Assembly: GCF_049116555.1 (NCBI RefSeq) | Contig: NZ_JAGDYT010000008.1 | Span: 248,001 to 312,000 of the forward strand | DNA length: 64,000 nt | DNA from: Maricaulis maris_C | Lineage (GTDB): Bacteria; Pseudomonadota; Alphaproteobacteria; Caulobacterales; Maricaulaceae | Reading direction: 5' to 3' | Part shown: positions 8,559 through 17,147 of the stretch, in pieces | How positions within the stretch are numbered: the stretch's first letter is position 1 | How the letters are laid out: every line of letters begins with the position of its first letter | The notes under the pieces: generated by a model | Seen by the model: only the letters and a program-made list of their open reading frames with translations | What the model was told of the DNA's origin: nothing | Database searches by the model: none | Made by a program: the position numbers and the translations under genes

Positions 8559-8703
8559 CTCAAATCCCCTGATTGATCGCGTGTTCAAGACCAGGATGAC
8601 GTGAAGGCTTTAAAATCTTGTGAGGCGCAGGCCGGATTGTTGTCCGCATCGGCGTGCAGTGGGTCAGCTTGGCTGTGCCGCACAGCGGAGCCCGCAGGAA
8701 AAA

Positions 8704-8729
8704 GGGCGACCCGACGGGCCGCCCTTTCC
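8704..8729. terminator. Hairpin terminator between the small secreted protein and M28 peptidase genes
   Basis: GGGCGACCCG, one base, then CGGGCCGCCC, flanked by AAAA and TTT. On the minus strand it lies 27 bases past the M28 peptidase stop and ends in TTTT, so it best serves that gene. The arms are the same sequence as the terminator at 8031. Confidence 0.6.
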
Positions 8730-8755
8730 TGTTTCCTCGCAGGCGTGGGCCTGGG

Positions 8756-10474
8756 TCATTCGCTCATTTGCGCGTCACGCAGGGCGCGGAACTCATTGCC
8801 TTCATACCAGTTCGGCCAGTCGTCCGAATTGGCCAAGCGTGAGCCGACCGTAAAGAAGAGCGCCGTGTCTTCGACCATGCCCTCCATGTTCCAGTCCTCG
8901 GAGTATTCGTCCGCGGGCCCATGATAGCGGTTGGCGCGATAATCCTCGCCGATCGCCATGCCGGCCTCGTTTCCACCTTCGCGCAGGTCGAAACCGCCAT
9001 CCGCATACAGCATCGGGACGCCATGCTTGGCCAGCGAGATATGGTCCGAGCGATAGAAATAGCCGGCCTCGGGATTGGGGTCCGGGACGATATAGCGGTC
9101 CTGTTCAGCGGCGGCCTCGGTGAGGAGGTCTTCCAGCTCTGAGGCGCCATGGCCGACCACGACAACGTCGCGGGCGCGCCCGGTCGGCAGGATGGCATCG
9201 ATATTGAGTCCGCCGACAGTCTGGTCGTAGGGCACGATCGGGTTCTCGCCATAATAGGCCGAGCCGAGCAGGCCGGATTCCTCGGCGGTCACGGCGAGGA
9301 TCATCACCGAACGCTCGCCCGGATTGGCGACGAAGGCTTCGCCGATTTCCAGGATGGCGGCCGTGCCGGTCGCATTGTCGACGGCACCGTTGTAGAGGCC
9401 GTCCTCGCCCTCGGGCACGTCACGGATACCGATATGATCCCAGTGCGCGGTGTAGAGAATGTATTCGTCCGGACGCGTTGTGCCCGGCACCACGCCAACC
9501 ACATTGCGCGAGTCCATGGTCTCGGCCGAATTGACCAATTGGCCAGTGGCGGAAAGTCCGCTCATTTCCACCGGCGTGAAGCCCGGCTGCGAGGCAGCAG
9601 CGGTGAGGGCGTCGAAGTCCAGTCCGGCGAGATCGAACATCTGGCGGGCCCGGTCCTCGGTGACCCAGCTCTCGACATTGGCGAACTGGCCCTCACCGGG
9701 TTCCCGGGCGAGGTCCAGCTGGGTGCCGCTCCAGGACCCGGAGACGACATTCCAGCCATAGGAGGCCGGGGCGGTCTGGTGGATCAGGATGACCGCGGCA
9801 GCGCCCTGCCGGGCCGCTTCCTCATACTTGTAGGTCCAGCGTCCGTAATAGGTCATGGCATTGCCATTGAAGAGGCCGCTGTCGGGATTGGCGTAGCCGG
9901 GATCATTGACCAGCATGACGACCGTCCGGCCCTCGACATCGAGGTCGGCGTAATCATCCCAGCCATATTCCGGAGCCACGACGCCATAGCCGACAAAAAC
10001 CAGATCGCTGTTCTCGACGGTGATGTCGGAGGCGTTGAGCTTGGACCAGTAGACAATGTCCTCGCCCATGCTCAGGCCCAGCGGCTCGCCCTCGAAGGAG
10101 ACGTCAAAGCTTGAGGCTTCGGCGTCGAGCGAGACCGCGAGCAGGGAGACGGGCTGGAAATAGCTGCCCTCATAGCCGGGCTCGAGGCCGATCCGGGCCA
10201 TCTCGTCGGCGATCCACTGGCTGGCCGCGATACCGCCCGGCGTGGCCGGCGCGCGACCCTCGAAGGAATCATCGGCCAGGGTGGCGATGCGATGGCGCAG
10301 ATCCGCTTCCGTGATGTCCGCTCCCGTGATGTTCGGGCTGGTCATGCTTTCGGTATGTGAAGCTGCCGTGTCTGTTGCCGTGTCGGCCATGGTGTCCGTG
10401 CCGGTTTCGGCTGACGGAGAGCAAGCTGCGATCGACAGTCCGATCAGCGCTGCAGGAAATCCGGTATGTTTCAT
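8756..10474 (-). CDS. M28-family zinc peptidase lipoprotein with PA domain
   Basis: A 572-residue protein. It begins with a lipoprotein signal (IGLSIAAC), so Cys18 is probably lipidated. A protease-associated domain insert lies near residues 140-300. The catalytic domain carries the M28 zinc and catalytic residues: HWDHIG near 343, VDNATG near 364, TAEESG near 395, then GLNIDAI and RSDHISLAKHG. Family members are aminopeptidases or glutamate carboxypeptidase-like enzymes. Attachment to a periplasmic or outer-membrane face is inferred from the lipobox. It is divergent from the MFS/hydrolase operon, and a strong palindrome lies between them (10587-10612). Confidence 0.88.
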   Translation of the reverse strand: MKHTGFPAALIGLSIAACSPSAETGTDTMADTATDTAASHTESMTSPNITGADITEADLRHRIATLADDSFEGRAPATPGGIAASQWIADEMARIGLEPGYEGSYFQPVSLLAVSLDAEASSFDVSFEGEPLGLSMGEDIVYWSKLNASDITVENSDLVFVGYGVVAPEYGWDDYADLDVEGRTVVMLVNDPGYANPDSGLFNGNAMTYYGRWTYKYEEAARQGAAAVILIHQTAPASYGWNVVSGSWSGTQLDLAREPGEGQFANVESWVTEDRARQMFDLAGLDFDALTAAASQPGFTPVEMSGLSATGQLVNSAETMDSRNVVGVVPGTTRPDEYILYTAHWDHIGIRDVPEGEDGLYNGAVDNATGTAAILEIGEAFVANPGERSVMILAVTAEESGLLGSAYYGENPIVPYDQTVGGLNIDAILPTGRARDVVVVGHGASELEDLLTEAAAEQDRYIVPDPNPEAGYFYRSDHISLAKHGVPMLYADGGFDLREGGNEAGMAIGEDYRANRYHGPADEYSEDWNMEGMVEDTALFFTVGSRLANSDDWPNWYEGNEFRALRDAQMSE

Positions 10475-10586
10475 CTCAACCCCCTAAGAAATATTGGGCT
10501 TGGCCCGTTTCTGTGCAACATCGTGCATTCGTCGCGTCGCGGTGCAAGCTATCGCACACAGACGCGGCATGGAAATCGGGTTTGAC

Positions 10587-10612
10587 CAAACCTGAATGAC
10601 CATTCATGTTTG
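10587..10612. promoter_or_regulatory. Candidate TetR-type operator, 26-bp interrupted palindrome
   Basis: The outer arms CAAAC/GTTTG and the inner arms TGAATG-AC-CATTCA are perfect, with one mismatched base between them on each side. The TGAATG...CATTCA core resembles operators of TetR-family regulators of fatty-acid genes such as Bacillus FadR. It lies 65-90 bases upstream of the MFS start and in the shared intergenic region with the peptidase gene. No TetR gene is in the window. Confidence 0.55.
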
Positions 10613-10676
10613 CGTCGTCGGAGAGAGACGCATCGCACGGTCGAATAATGACCGGCAGGCCTTGAGGGGAAATGTC

Positions 10677-12413
10677 ATGGCGAATGAAAGTGGGAGCGGC
10701 GCATCCGGTGCCACCCAGAAAGTCAGTCCCGGCTATCGCAGCCTGGTCATGCTTCTGCTGTTTCTGGTCTATGCGTTCAACTTCCTGGACCGCCAGATCA
10801 TTTCCATCCTCGCCATCCCGATCAAGGAAGACCTCGGCCTGACCGATGAGCAGCTTGGCCTGCTGGGCGGTATCGCCTTTGCGGTCCTCTATTCCACTCT
10901 CGGCGTCCCGATTGCCTGGTTTGCCGACCGCATGAGCCGGACCTGGATCATGACGGTCGCGCTGACCGTCTGGAGCGGCTTTACCGCGGTCAGTGGTTTT
11001 GCCCAGAACTTCACCCAACTCTTCCTGGCGCGGGTCGGGGTCGGGATCGGCGAGGCTGGCGGTGTCGCTCCCGCCTACACGATCATCGCCGACTATCACC
11101 CACCGGCCGAACGGTCGCGAGCCCTGGCCATCTATTCGCTGGGCATTCCGGTCGGGAGCGCCTTCGGCGTGATCGCCGGGTCCCAGATCGCCGGTGGCGG
11201 TATTTCCGACGCGCTCGACTGGCGCTCTGCCTTCTTCATTGTGGGCATTGCCGGCGTCGTGCTCGCCCCGATTTTCAAACTGGTCGTGAAAGAGCCCACC
11301 CGTGGCCAGTTCGACAGCGTGCCGACCCAGAAGGCCGAGAACAAACAGGTCGTTGGCATCTATTCGGACAACAAGTCCCGCATTCTCTCGATCGCGGGCG
11401 CCGTGATCTTTGCGCTTCCGAGCCTGCTGTCGATCTTCAATATTCTGGTCTTCGGCGCGACATCGATCCAGTCCGTCCCCCTCCTCGCTGTCGCCGCCCT
11501 CGTGGGGGCCGTGTCCGGTTGGATGGGCGGGCGCTGGGTCGCGCGGACAACCAGCCCGGCCATGCTGATGGTCGGCCTCGCCGTCCTGATGCCGCTGTCC
11601 GCGCTGGTCGCCTGGATCGTTCCCGCGCTTGGCGGCGCCGGCTTTGGCACCGCCGCGATCGGCTGGCTTGTGGGTCATGTCGTGGTCGGCGGCCTGCTGG
11701 GCGCCTTCTTTGCGGCCTTCCGGGACTTCATGTCACTGGCGCTGGAGAAACCAAGCTTCTGGCTGATGATCATGGGGGCTTCGGCCTCCTCGATGATGGG
11801 CTATGGCGTCTTCTTCTGGCTGCCCTCCTTCTTCTCGCGCAGCTTCCAGCTTGGCCTGGTCGAGACCGGCTGGCTGTTTGGTGGCGTCCTCTTTGTCGCC
11901 GGCAGCCTCGGAATATTCCTCGGCGGTGTGATGGGCGACCTGATGGGCAAGTCCAAGCGCTCGGCCTTTGCCACCGTACCGGCGATCGCCTTCCTGCTTA
12001 GCGCCCCGCTCTATTGGGCCGGCATCATGGCGCCGTCGCCGATGATGGCCGTGATCATCCTTTTCATTCCGACCGCACTGGGCCTGGCATGGCTGGGACC
12101 GGTCCTGTCCGCTTTCCAGCACCTGATGCCGCCGCACATGCGCACCAGCGCATCCTCGGTCTTCCTGCTGATCAACAATCTGCTTGGGATTGGTGGCGGC
12201 GTGTATGTGCTGGGCCGGGTCTCGACCGTGCTGGAGCCGACTTTCGGCGATGGCTCCCTGCGCATCTCGATCGTGATCGGGGCCAGCCTCTACCTGGTCG
12301 CCGCCTTCTTCATGTTCTGGGCGTCGCGCTATCTGGCCAAGGATTGGGAAGCGGACGGGGAAAGCGCCCCCGTGCCGAACGCCGAACCATCGTCGGAGGC
12401 CGATCCGTCCTGA
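10677..12413 (+). CDS. MFS transporter (Spinster-like)
   Basis: About 578 residues from the ATG at 10677, chosen because GAGGGGA lies 6 bases upstream; a longer frame to 10596 has no membrane or ribosome-site support. About twelve hydrophobic segments are visible. The first carries FNFLDRQIIS, typical of Spns-like MFS proteins, followed by the loop motif GVPIAWFADRMSR between helices 2 and 3. The RVGVGIGEAGG block is also typical. Substrates of bacterial homologues are mostly unknown. It is followed by an alpha/beta hydrolase whose start overlaps its stop (TGATG), so uptake or export followed by hydrolysis of an ester-like compound is plausible, and the upstream palindrome suggests induction. 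Confidence 0.85.
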   Translation: MANESGSGASGATQKVSPGYRSLVMLLLFLVYAFNFLDRQIISILAIPIKEDLGLTDEQLGLLGGIAFAVLYSTLGVPIAWFADRMSRTWIMTVALTVWSGFTAVSGFAQNFTQLFLARVGVGIGEAGGVAPAYTIIADYHPPAERSRALAIYSLGIPVGSAFGVIAGSQIAGGGISDALDWRSAFFIVGIAGVVLAPIFKLVVKEPTRGQFDSVPTQKAENKQVVGIYSDNKSRILSIAGAVIFALPSLLSIFNILVFGATSIQSVPLLAVAALVGAVSGWMGGRWVARTTSPAMLMVGLAVLMPLSALVAWIVPALGGAGFGTAAIGWLVGHVVVGGLLGAFFAAFRDFMSLALEKPSFWLMIMGASASSMMGYGVFFWLPSFFSRSFQLGLVETGWLFGGVLFVAGSLGIFLGGVMGDLMGKSKRSAFATVPAIAFLLSAPLYWAGIMAPSPMMAVIILFIPTALGLAWLGPVLSAFQHLMPPHMRTSASSVFLLINNLLGIGGGVYVLGRVSTVLEPTFGDGSLRISIVIGASLYLVAAFFMFWASRYLAKDWEADGESAPVPNAEPSSEADPS

Positions 12414-13285
12414 TGACTGACGCGAACTACACCGATCACCACTTCACCACGACGGATGGTCCGCGCATTCACTGGCGCGACTATCCGGCTGTGGGGCAGG
12501 AAACCGGCCTGCCGGTGATCTGCCTGCATGGCCTGACCCGCAATGTCCGCGATTTCGAGGACCTGGCGCCGATGATCGCGGCCCTGGGACGACGGGTCAT
12601 CGTCGTCTCGGCCCGCGGGCGCGGCCTGTCGGATCATGACCCGGTGGCAGTGCGCTATCAGCCGCCCACCTATGCCGCGGACATTCTCGCACTGATGGCG
12701 TCAATCGAGCTGCCGCGTGCGGTCTTTGTGGGCACGTCCATGGGTGGGCTGATGACCTTCATCATTGCCAGCCTCCAGCCCGAGCGGATCGCTGCTGCGG
12801 TGATCAATGATATCGGGCCGGAAATCGCCCAAGCCGGACTCGACCGGATCAAGTCGAATGTCGCCGGCCGCGATCCGGTCGACAGCTGGGAAGCCGCGGC
12901 CGCCCGCACCCGCCAGTCCAATCTCGCCGCCTTTCCCAAGCGGGCTGACGACGCCGCTTTCTGGGATGATTTCGCGCACAAGATCTGGGTCGAGCGCGAG
13001 GACGGCAAGATTGCCCTGGCCTATGATGGCGCGCTGGTCGAGCAGATGGACGGCACGGCTCCGCCGCCGGACTTGTGGGGTTTCTGGACACCTTTCGCCG
13101 AGATTCCCACACTCGTCGTGCGCGGGGGTATCTCCGATTTGCTGACCCCGCAGACGGTCGCGGAGATGCAGCGGCAAAAGCCGGATCTGCGTACGGTCGA
13201 AGTGCCGGATGTCGGGCATGCGCCCTTCATGACCGAGCCGGAGGCCTGGACCGAGCTCGAGGCTTTCCTCGGCGATTGCGAGTGA
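12413..13285 (+). CDS. Alpha/beta hydrolase
   Basis: 290 residues. The oxyanion HG motif is at CLHG (residue 39-40), the nucleophile elbow at GTSMGG (Ser109), and the likely acid and base residues are in GGISDLLTP and DVGHAPF. The start overlaps the MFS stop, so the two are probably one transcription unit. Substrate is unknown; esterases, lactonases and dienelactone-type hydrolases share this pattern. Confidence 0.85.
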   Translation: MTDANYTDHHFTTTDGPRIHWRDYPAVGQETGLPVICLHGLTRNVRDFEDLAPMIAALGRRVIVVSARGRGLSDHDPVAVRYQPPTYAADILALMASIELPRAVFVGTSMGGLMTFIIASLQPERIAAAVINDIGPEIAQAGLDRIKSNVAGRDPVDSWEAAAARTRQSNLAAFPKRADDAAFWDDFAHKIWVEREDGKIALAYDGALVEQMDGTAPPPDLWGFWTPFAEIPTLVVRGGISDLLTPQTVAEMQRQKPDLRTVEVPDVGHAPFMTEPEAWTELEAFLGDCE

Positions 13286-13405
13286 TTGGGGCGGGCAGGC
13301 CGGCTGGCGCGCGCCGCCAATCCTACCAAGCGGTTTCCGATCTTTAACTGGAAGAATGAGGCGCCTCGACCTTAGGTGCACGCCTTGCTGTTTGGAGGGA
13401 GTGTC

Positions 13406-14491
13406 ATGAAGCTTGGGGTCGTGATCGGGGGTGTTCTGGGACTGATGTCCTCGGCCCATATCGCCGCGCAGGAGACGTCTGACAGTGACTTTGTCATTGC
13501 GGTGCCGGAGACCGTGGAGCTGGCATTCGTCATCGCCGCACTCAGCGAACTTGACCGCGAGGACGGCGCGCAAATCAATCGGCGCGGGGACTATTTCGCC
13601 GACATCGCCGCCCATTTTGAACCCTATATGGACCTCCCGGCCGTCGCGGATCTTCCGCCCGCCTTTAACCTGCCGAGATTCGCCGGAAATGCGGCGGATT
13701 ATGCGTTCAATGCGCGCGGAGAGCTGGTCGAGGTCGATGACAGTGGATCGCTGTGGCGCGACAGCGAGGGTGACCGCTTCCGGGCGATGCTCGGCGAGCT
13801 GGAATCCTTTGCGATGACGTCTGGTTTTCGTGAGTTTTACCGGTCCCGGGAAAGCCTTTATTCCGCGAATATCGACGCGACGCGCCAAATGGTCGATCCC
13901 GATGACATGACCGCCTGGCTGGTGGCCGAGTTCAGCGCCCGTGAAGCACCGATCCGCATCTATGTGTCGCCCCTGACGGGCGGGCTCAACTGGACAACGC
14001 TGTACAAGCCCGAGCAGCGGATGTGGTTGCAGGCCCCTGACGCTGACAATGTGGCGCAATCCACCGTCCTCGATCGCATGCGCTTTGCTCGCTCGGTCTT
14101 CACCGAGCTGGACCATAGTTATGTGAACCCGGTTTCGGCTGGACTGGTCGATGAGGTGAACGCCGCGTTCAGTGACGCGACAGTCTGGGCCAGCCAACAG
14201 GCGATCAGCCAATACCCCACGGCGGAATTGCAGTTCAACGAGTACATGACCTGGGCGGTCTTCCTGCTCTACGCATCCGACCGCCTGGATGCGGCGGATT
14301 ATGAAACCCTGCGACCGGAAGTCGTGAGCTTCATGGAATACCGCCGCGGTTTTCGCGCGTTCGGGGCCTTCACCAATGCCCTGGTCGAGCGCCGTGCCGA
14401 CACGGGCCAACGCATTGAAGATCTGTTTCCGGCAATGCTCGAGTGGAGTGCGACCTGGCAGGCGAATTATGTCCGCCCGACGAAGAACTAG
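13406..14491 (+). CDS. Secreted DUF4932-like protein with degenerate metalloprotease motif
   Basis: About 361 residues from the ATG at 13406 (GGAGGGA 7 bases upstream). It has a Sec signal peptide (LGVVIGGVLGLMSSAHIAAQ). The overall pattern, including PLTGGLNW and a downstream ELDHSYVNP, reminds me of DUF4932 proteins, which carry an HExxH-type helix before a conserved VNP. Here the corresponding residues are T233-E-L-D-H237, so the first zinc histidine is missing. If the family assignment is right, this member is probably not a peptidase or uses a different metal geometry. It appears to be monocistronic and convergent with the phosphatase gene at 14531. Confidence 0.65.
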   Translation: MKLGVVIGGVLGLMSSAHIAAQETSDSDFVIAVPETVELAFVIAALSELDREDGAQINRRGDYFADIAAHFEPYMDLPAVADLPPAFNLPRFAGNAADYAFNARGELVEVDDSGSLWRDSEGDRFRAMLGELESFAMTSGFREFYRSRESLYSANIDATRQMVDPDDMTAWLVAEFSAREAPIRIYVSPLTGGLNWTTLYKPEQRMWLQAPDADNVAQSTVLDRMRFARSVFTELDHSYVNPVSAGLVDEVNAAFSDATVWASQQAISQYPTAELQFNEYMTWAVFLLYASDRLDAADYETLRPEVVSFMEYRRGFRAFGAFTNALVERRADTGQRIEDLFPAMLEWSATWQANYVRPTKN

Positions 14492-14530
14492 CCCGTCTTG
14501 CGGGGGCGGGCCTCGGTTGTGATCCGTCGG

Positions 14531-15163
14531 TCAGCTGAAATAGCGGCGGATCACCGCCGCGTTCGGCGCCTCGTTCCAGCAGATCCGCGTGCCGCTTTCG
14601 CTGTCGAACCGGGCCCCGCAGACATGGCCGGTCTTGACCTTGGCATTGGCGTCCGAACCGGCGAGCGCGGCATGCATGTAGCGCAGGATACCGTTTGACG
14701 TGATGACCACAGCCAGGCCGTCGGTCATCGCGGCGTCAGCCATGGCGGCCAGTGCATTGGCCTTCAGCGCCTCGTCCGGGGGCGACCAGTCGACGCCGTC
14801 CGGGCGGGTATGACGCTTGTCCCAGCAGTCGAGCGTGTCCTGACCGAATTCGGCGACAATCTCGTCATTGGTCTTGCCGCCCCAGGATCCGTAATCGATC
14901 TCGGTCAGGCGCAGGTCGATCTCGATTTTGCCTGTGAAGTCGGTCAGCCCGGCCACAATCTCGGCGGCGCGGCGGGTGCGTTTCAGCGGACCGCAGATGA
15001 GGCGGGCCGGGGTCAGGCCGGTCTCGGCGAGGGCAAGGCCGAGCGCGCTCGCCTGCGCTTCACCGCTCTCGACCAGGGGCAGGTCTTCCTTCGCGCCAAC
15101 CCAGACCGGTGTGTCGCCGGGGCCGAATGTATTGCCGTGGCGGGCGAGCAGGACGCGTCCCAT
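14531..15163 (-). CDS. Histidine phosphatase superfamily protein
   Basis: 210 residues. The N-terminal RHGN motif places the phospho-accepting His at residue 9. The second half-site, normally SHG, reads TSNGILR, so the second active-site His is an Asn here. The start overlaps the kdsB stop by one base (TGATG), so it is translated downstream of kdsB. Members of the superfamily act as phosphatases or mutases on small phosphorylated metabolites or on phosphoproteins; a link to sugar-nucleotide metabolism is suggested only by the neighbour. Confidence 0.8.
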   Translation of the reverse strand: MGRVLLARHGNTFGPGDTPVWVGAKEDLPLVESGEAQASALGLALAETGLTPARLICGPLKRTRRAAEIVAGLTDFTGKIEIDLRLTEIDYGSWGGKTNDEIVAEFGQDTLDCWDKRHTRPDGVDWSPPDEALKANALAAMADAAMTDGLAVVITSNGILRYMHAALAGSDANAKVKTGHVCGARFDSESGTRICWNEAPNAAVIRRYFS

Positions 15164-15942
15164 CAGACCAGCTCCCCTTCGCGCCGAATGATGTCCTCGA
15201 CCCGGACGGCATCGTCCGGGGAGTCCACCGACCAGGCCGACCGGCCACGATAGTCGGTCAGGACGATGCGGATCGGGATGCCATTTTCCAGCGCCCGCAA
15301 TTGTTCGAGGCTTTCGGTCAGTTCGAACGGGGTCGGCTCGAGCGCGACCAATTGCTCGAGGGTGTCGCGGCGATACCCGTACAGGCCGATATGCTGATAG
15401 GTCGGCGCGCCCTCGTCAGGCTTGCGGCGGAAAGGGATGACATTCTTGGAGAAATACATCGCATCCATCGACTTGTTGAAGACGACGGTGGTACCCGACG
15501 CCGACCCATTTGCCTTGTCGGCCCGCATCCGGGCCTCGGTCTCGCCGGGCAGGGCGATGGCGGGCGTTGCCATCTGCAGGGTCGGGTCGGCGCGCAGGGT
15601 CTCGGCCACACCGCCGATCACCCAGGGCGGGATGAGCGGCGCATCGCCCTGCACATTGATAATGATCTCGGCATCGCTCTTGAGGCGGTGGACCGCGTCG
15701 AGTGCGCGCTCGGTTCCATTGCGGCAGGCCTTGTCGGTCATCACCGCTTCGCCGCCGGCGGCGCCCACAGCCTCCATGATCCGGGCGTCATCGGTCGCCA
15801 CAACGACCCGGTCGACACCTTCGGCTGCGGCGGCAATGCGCCAGACCCGTTCGATCATCATCTGACCGGCAATCTTCGCCAGCGGTTTGCCGGGAAAGCG
15901 GGTGGAACCGTACCGGGCGGGAATGACGGCGAGAACGGACAT
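15163..15942 (-). CDS. kdsB: 3-deoxy-manno-octulosonate cytidylyltransferase (CMP-Kdo synthetase)
   Basis: 259 residues, the usual length. The nucleotide-binding N-terminus is VIPARYGSTRFPGKPLAKI, followed by VVVATDD, NVQGDAPLI and the C-terminal half with YGYRRDTLEQL. It activates Kdo with CTP for lipopolysaccharide inner-core synthesis in the cytosol. It heads a two-gene operon with the histidine-phosphatase gene and is divergent from argF'. Confidence 0.93.
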   Translation of the reverse strand: MSVLAVIPARYGSTRFPGKPLAKIAGQMMIERVWRIAAAAEGVDRVVVATDDARIMEAVGAAGGEAVMTDKACRNGTERALDAVHRLKSDAEIIINVQGDAPLIPPWVIGGVAETLRADPTLQMATPAIALPGETEARMRADKANGSASGTTVVFNKSMDAMYFSKNVIPFRRKPDEGAPTYQHIGLYGYRRDTLEQLVALEPTPFELTESLEQLRALENGIPIRIVLTDYRGRSAWSVDSPDDAVRVEDIIRREGELV

Positions 15943-16133
15943 GGGCGATCCTCAATTCCAGTGATCACCGGCTTGTTCCACACACGCGCGGCAATTTCCA
16001 CTCCCGCTTCAAGTGTGATGGGGGCGGATGCTGGAATTTTCCGTGCGCGGCGTGCACGGATGTCCTAGAGAGTTCGGGCGCGCGGCTAGGTCTGCGCACA
16101 GATTCACCCCTCAACCCGCCAGAAGGACAGGAC

Positions 16134-17147
16134 ATGCGCCATTTCCTTTCGACCGCAGATTGGACCCGCAACGAACTTCAGGGCCTGCTCGACCGAGCCA
16201 GCGTCTTCAAGTCCGGGGCGGTGAGCCGATCGCTCGAAGGCAAGTCGGTCGCCCTTGTCTTCTTCAATCCGTCCCTGCGCACCCGGTCCTCCTTTGATAT
16301 CGGCACCCATCGTCTCGGCGGGCACGCCATCGTGCTGGATGCCAAGGGTGCGACCTGGCCACTGGAATTTGGTGAGGGCGCCATCATGGATGGCGATGAG
16401 GAAGAACATGTGCGCGAAGCCGCGCGTGTCCTGTCCACCTATGTCGACCTGATCGCCATTCGCTGCTTCCCGCAATTCAAGGATTGGCAGTCAGAGCGCG
16501 AGGACCCGATGATCGAGGCCTTCGCCAGGCACGCCACCGTGCCGGTCATCAACATGGAGACGATCGTCCACCCCTGTCAGGAACTGGCGCACATGCTGGC
16601 CCTGCAGGAGCGTATGGGTCCGATCGCGGGCAAGAATTATCTCCTGACCTGGGTTCCCCACCCCAAGCCGCTCAATACAGCGGTGGCAAACTCCTCCTTG
16701 CTGATCGCCTCCAAATTCGGCGCCAATGTCCGCATCCTGGTACCGGACGAGGTCTATCGCCTGGACGAGCGTTACATGTCGGCGGCCGAGCAATTCACCG
16801 CTGAAGGCGGAGGTTCGGTGAGCCTGACCACTGATGTCGAGGCGGCCTATGACGGCGCCGACGTGGTCTATGCCAAGAGCTGGGGCGCGCTGCCCTTCTA
16901 TGGCAATTGGGGCGAGGAAGCGCCCTTCCGCGCCAAAGGGGCGGATTTCATGATCACGCCCGAGAAGATGGCGCTGACCAACGATGCGGCCGTCAGCCAC
17001 TGCCTGCCGATGCGGCGCAATGTGAAAATCGCCGACGCCGTGGTCGACAGCCCGGCCTTCATGGGGATCGAGGAGGCAGCCAATCGCCTGCCGGTCCAGA
17101 TGGCGGTGATGGAAACCCTCGCCAAACAGGCAGGAGGGGTGGAATGA
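16134..17147 (+). CDS. argF': N-acetylornithine carbamoyltransferase
   Basis: 337 residues. It carries the carbamoyl-phosphate motif in the AOTCase form (NPSLRTRSSF), HPCQELAHML, HPKPLNTAVANSS and SHCLPMRRN. Its sequence runs parallel to the Xanthomonas N-acetylornithine transcarbamylase through most of its length, including the WPLEF loop. It should convert N-acetylornithine and carbamoyl phosphate to N-acetylcitrulline, rather than use ornithine. This fits the next gene, a fused acetylglutamate kinase/synthase. Its stop overlaps the next start by ATGA. An ordinary ornithine transcarbamylase is unlikely given the WPLEF and HPKPL segments. Confidence 0.93.
   Translation: MRHFLSTADWTRNELQGLLDRASVFKSGAVSRSLEGKSVALVFFNPSLRTRSSFDIGTHRLGGHAIVLDAKGATWPLEFGEGAIMDGDEEEHVREAARVLSTYVDLIAIRCFPQFKDWQSEREDPMIEAFARHATVPVINMETIVHPCQELAHMLALQERMGPIAGKNYLLTWVPHPKPLNTAVANSSLLIASKFGANVRILVPDEVYRLDERYMSAAEQFTAEGGGSVSLTTDVEAAYDGADVVYAKSWGALPFYGNWGEEAPFRAKGADFMITPEKMALTNDAAVSHCLPMRRNVKIADAVVDSPAFMGIEEAANRLPVQMAVMETLAKQAGGVE

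Noticed and set aside
10596..10676. Upstream extension of the MFS gene to 10596
   Set aside because: The extension crosses the 26-bp palindrome, and the internal ATG at 10677 has a strong ribosome site.
10476..11678. Minus-strand frame of 400 codons opposite the MFS gene
   Set aside because: It lies opposite a well-defined membrane transporter and runs through the palindromic promoter region.
12701..14410. Minus-strand frame across hydrolase and DUF4932-like genes
   Set aside because: Spans two unrelated plus-strand genes and shows no domain.
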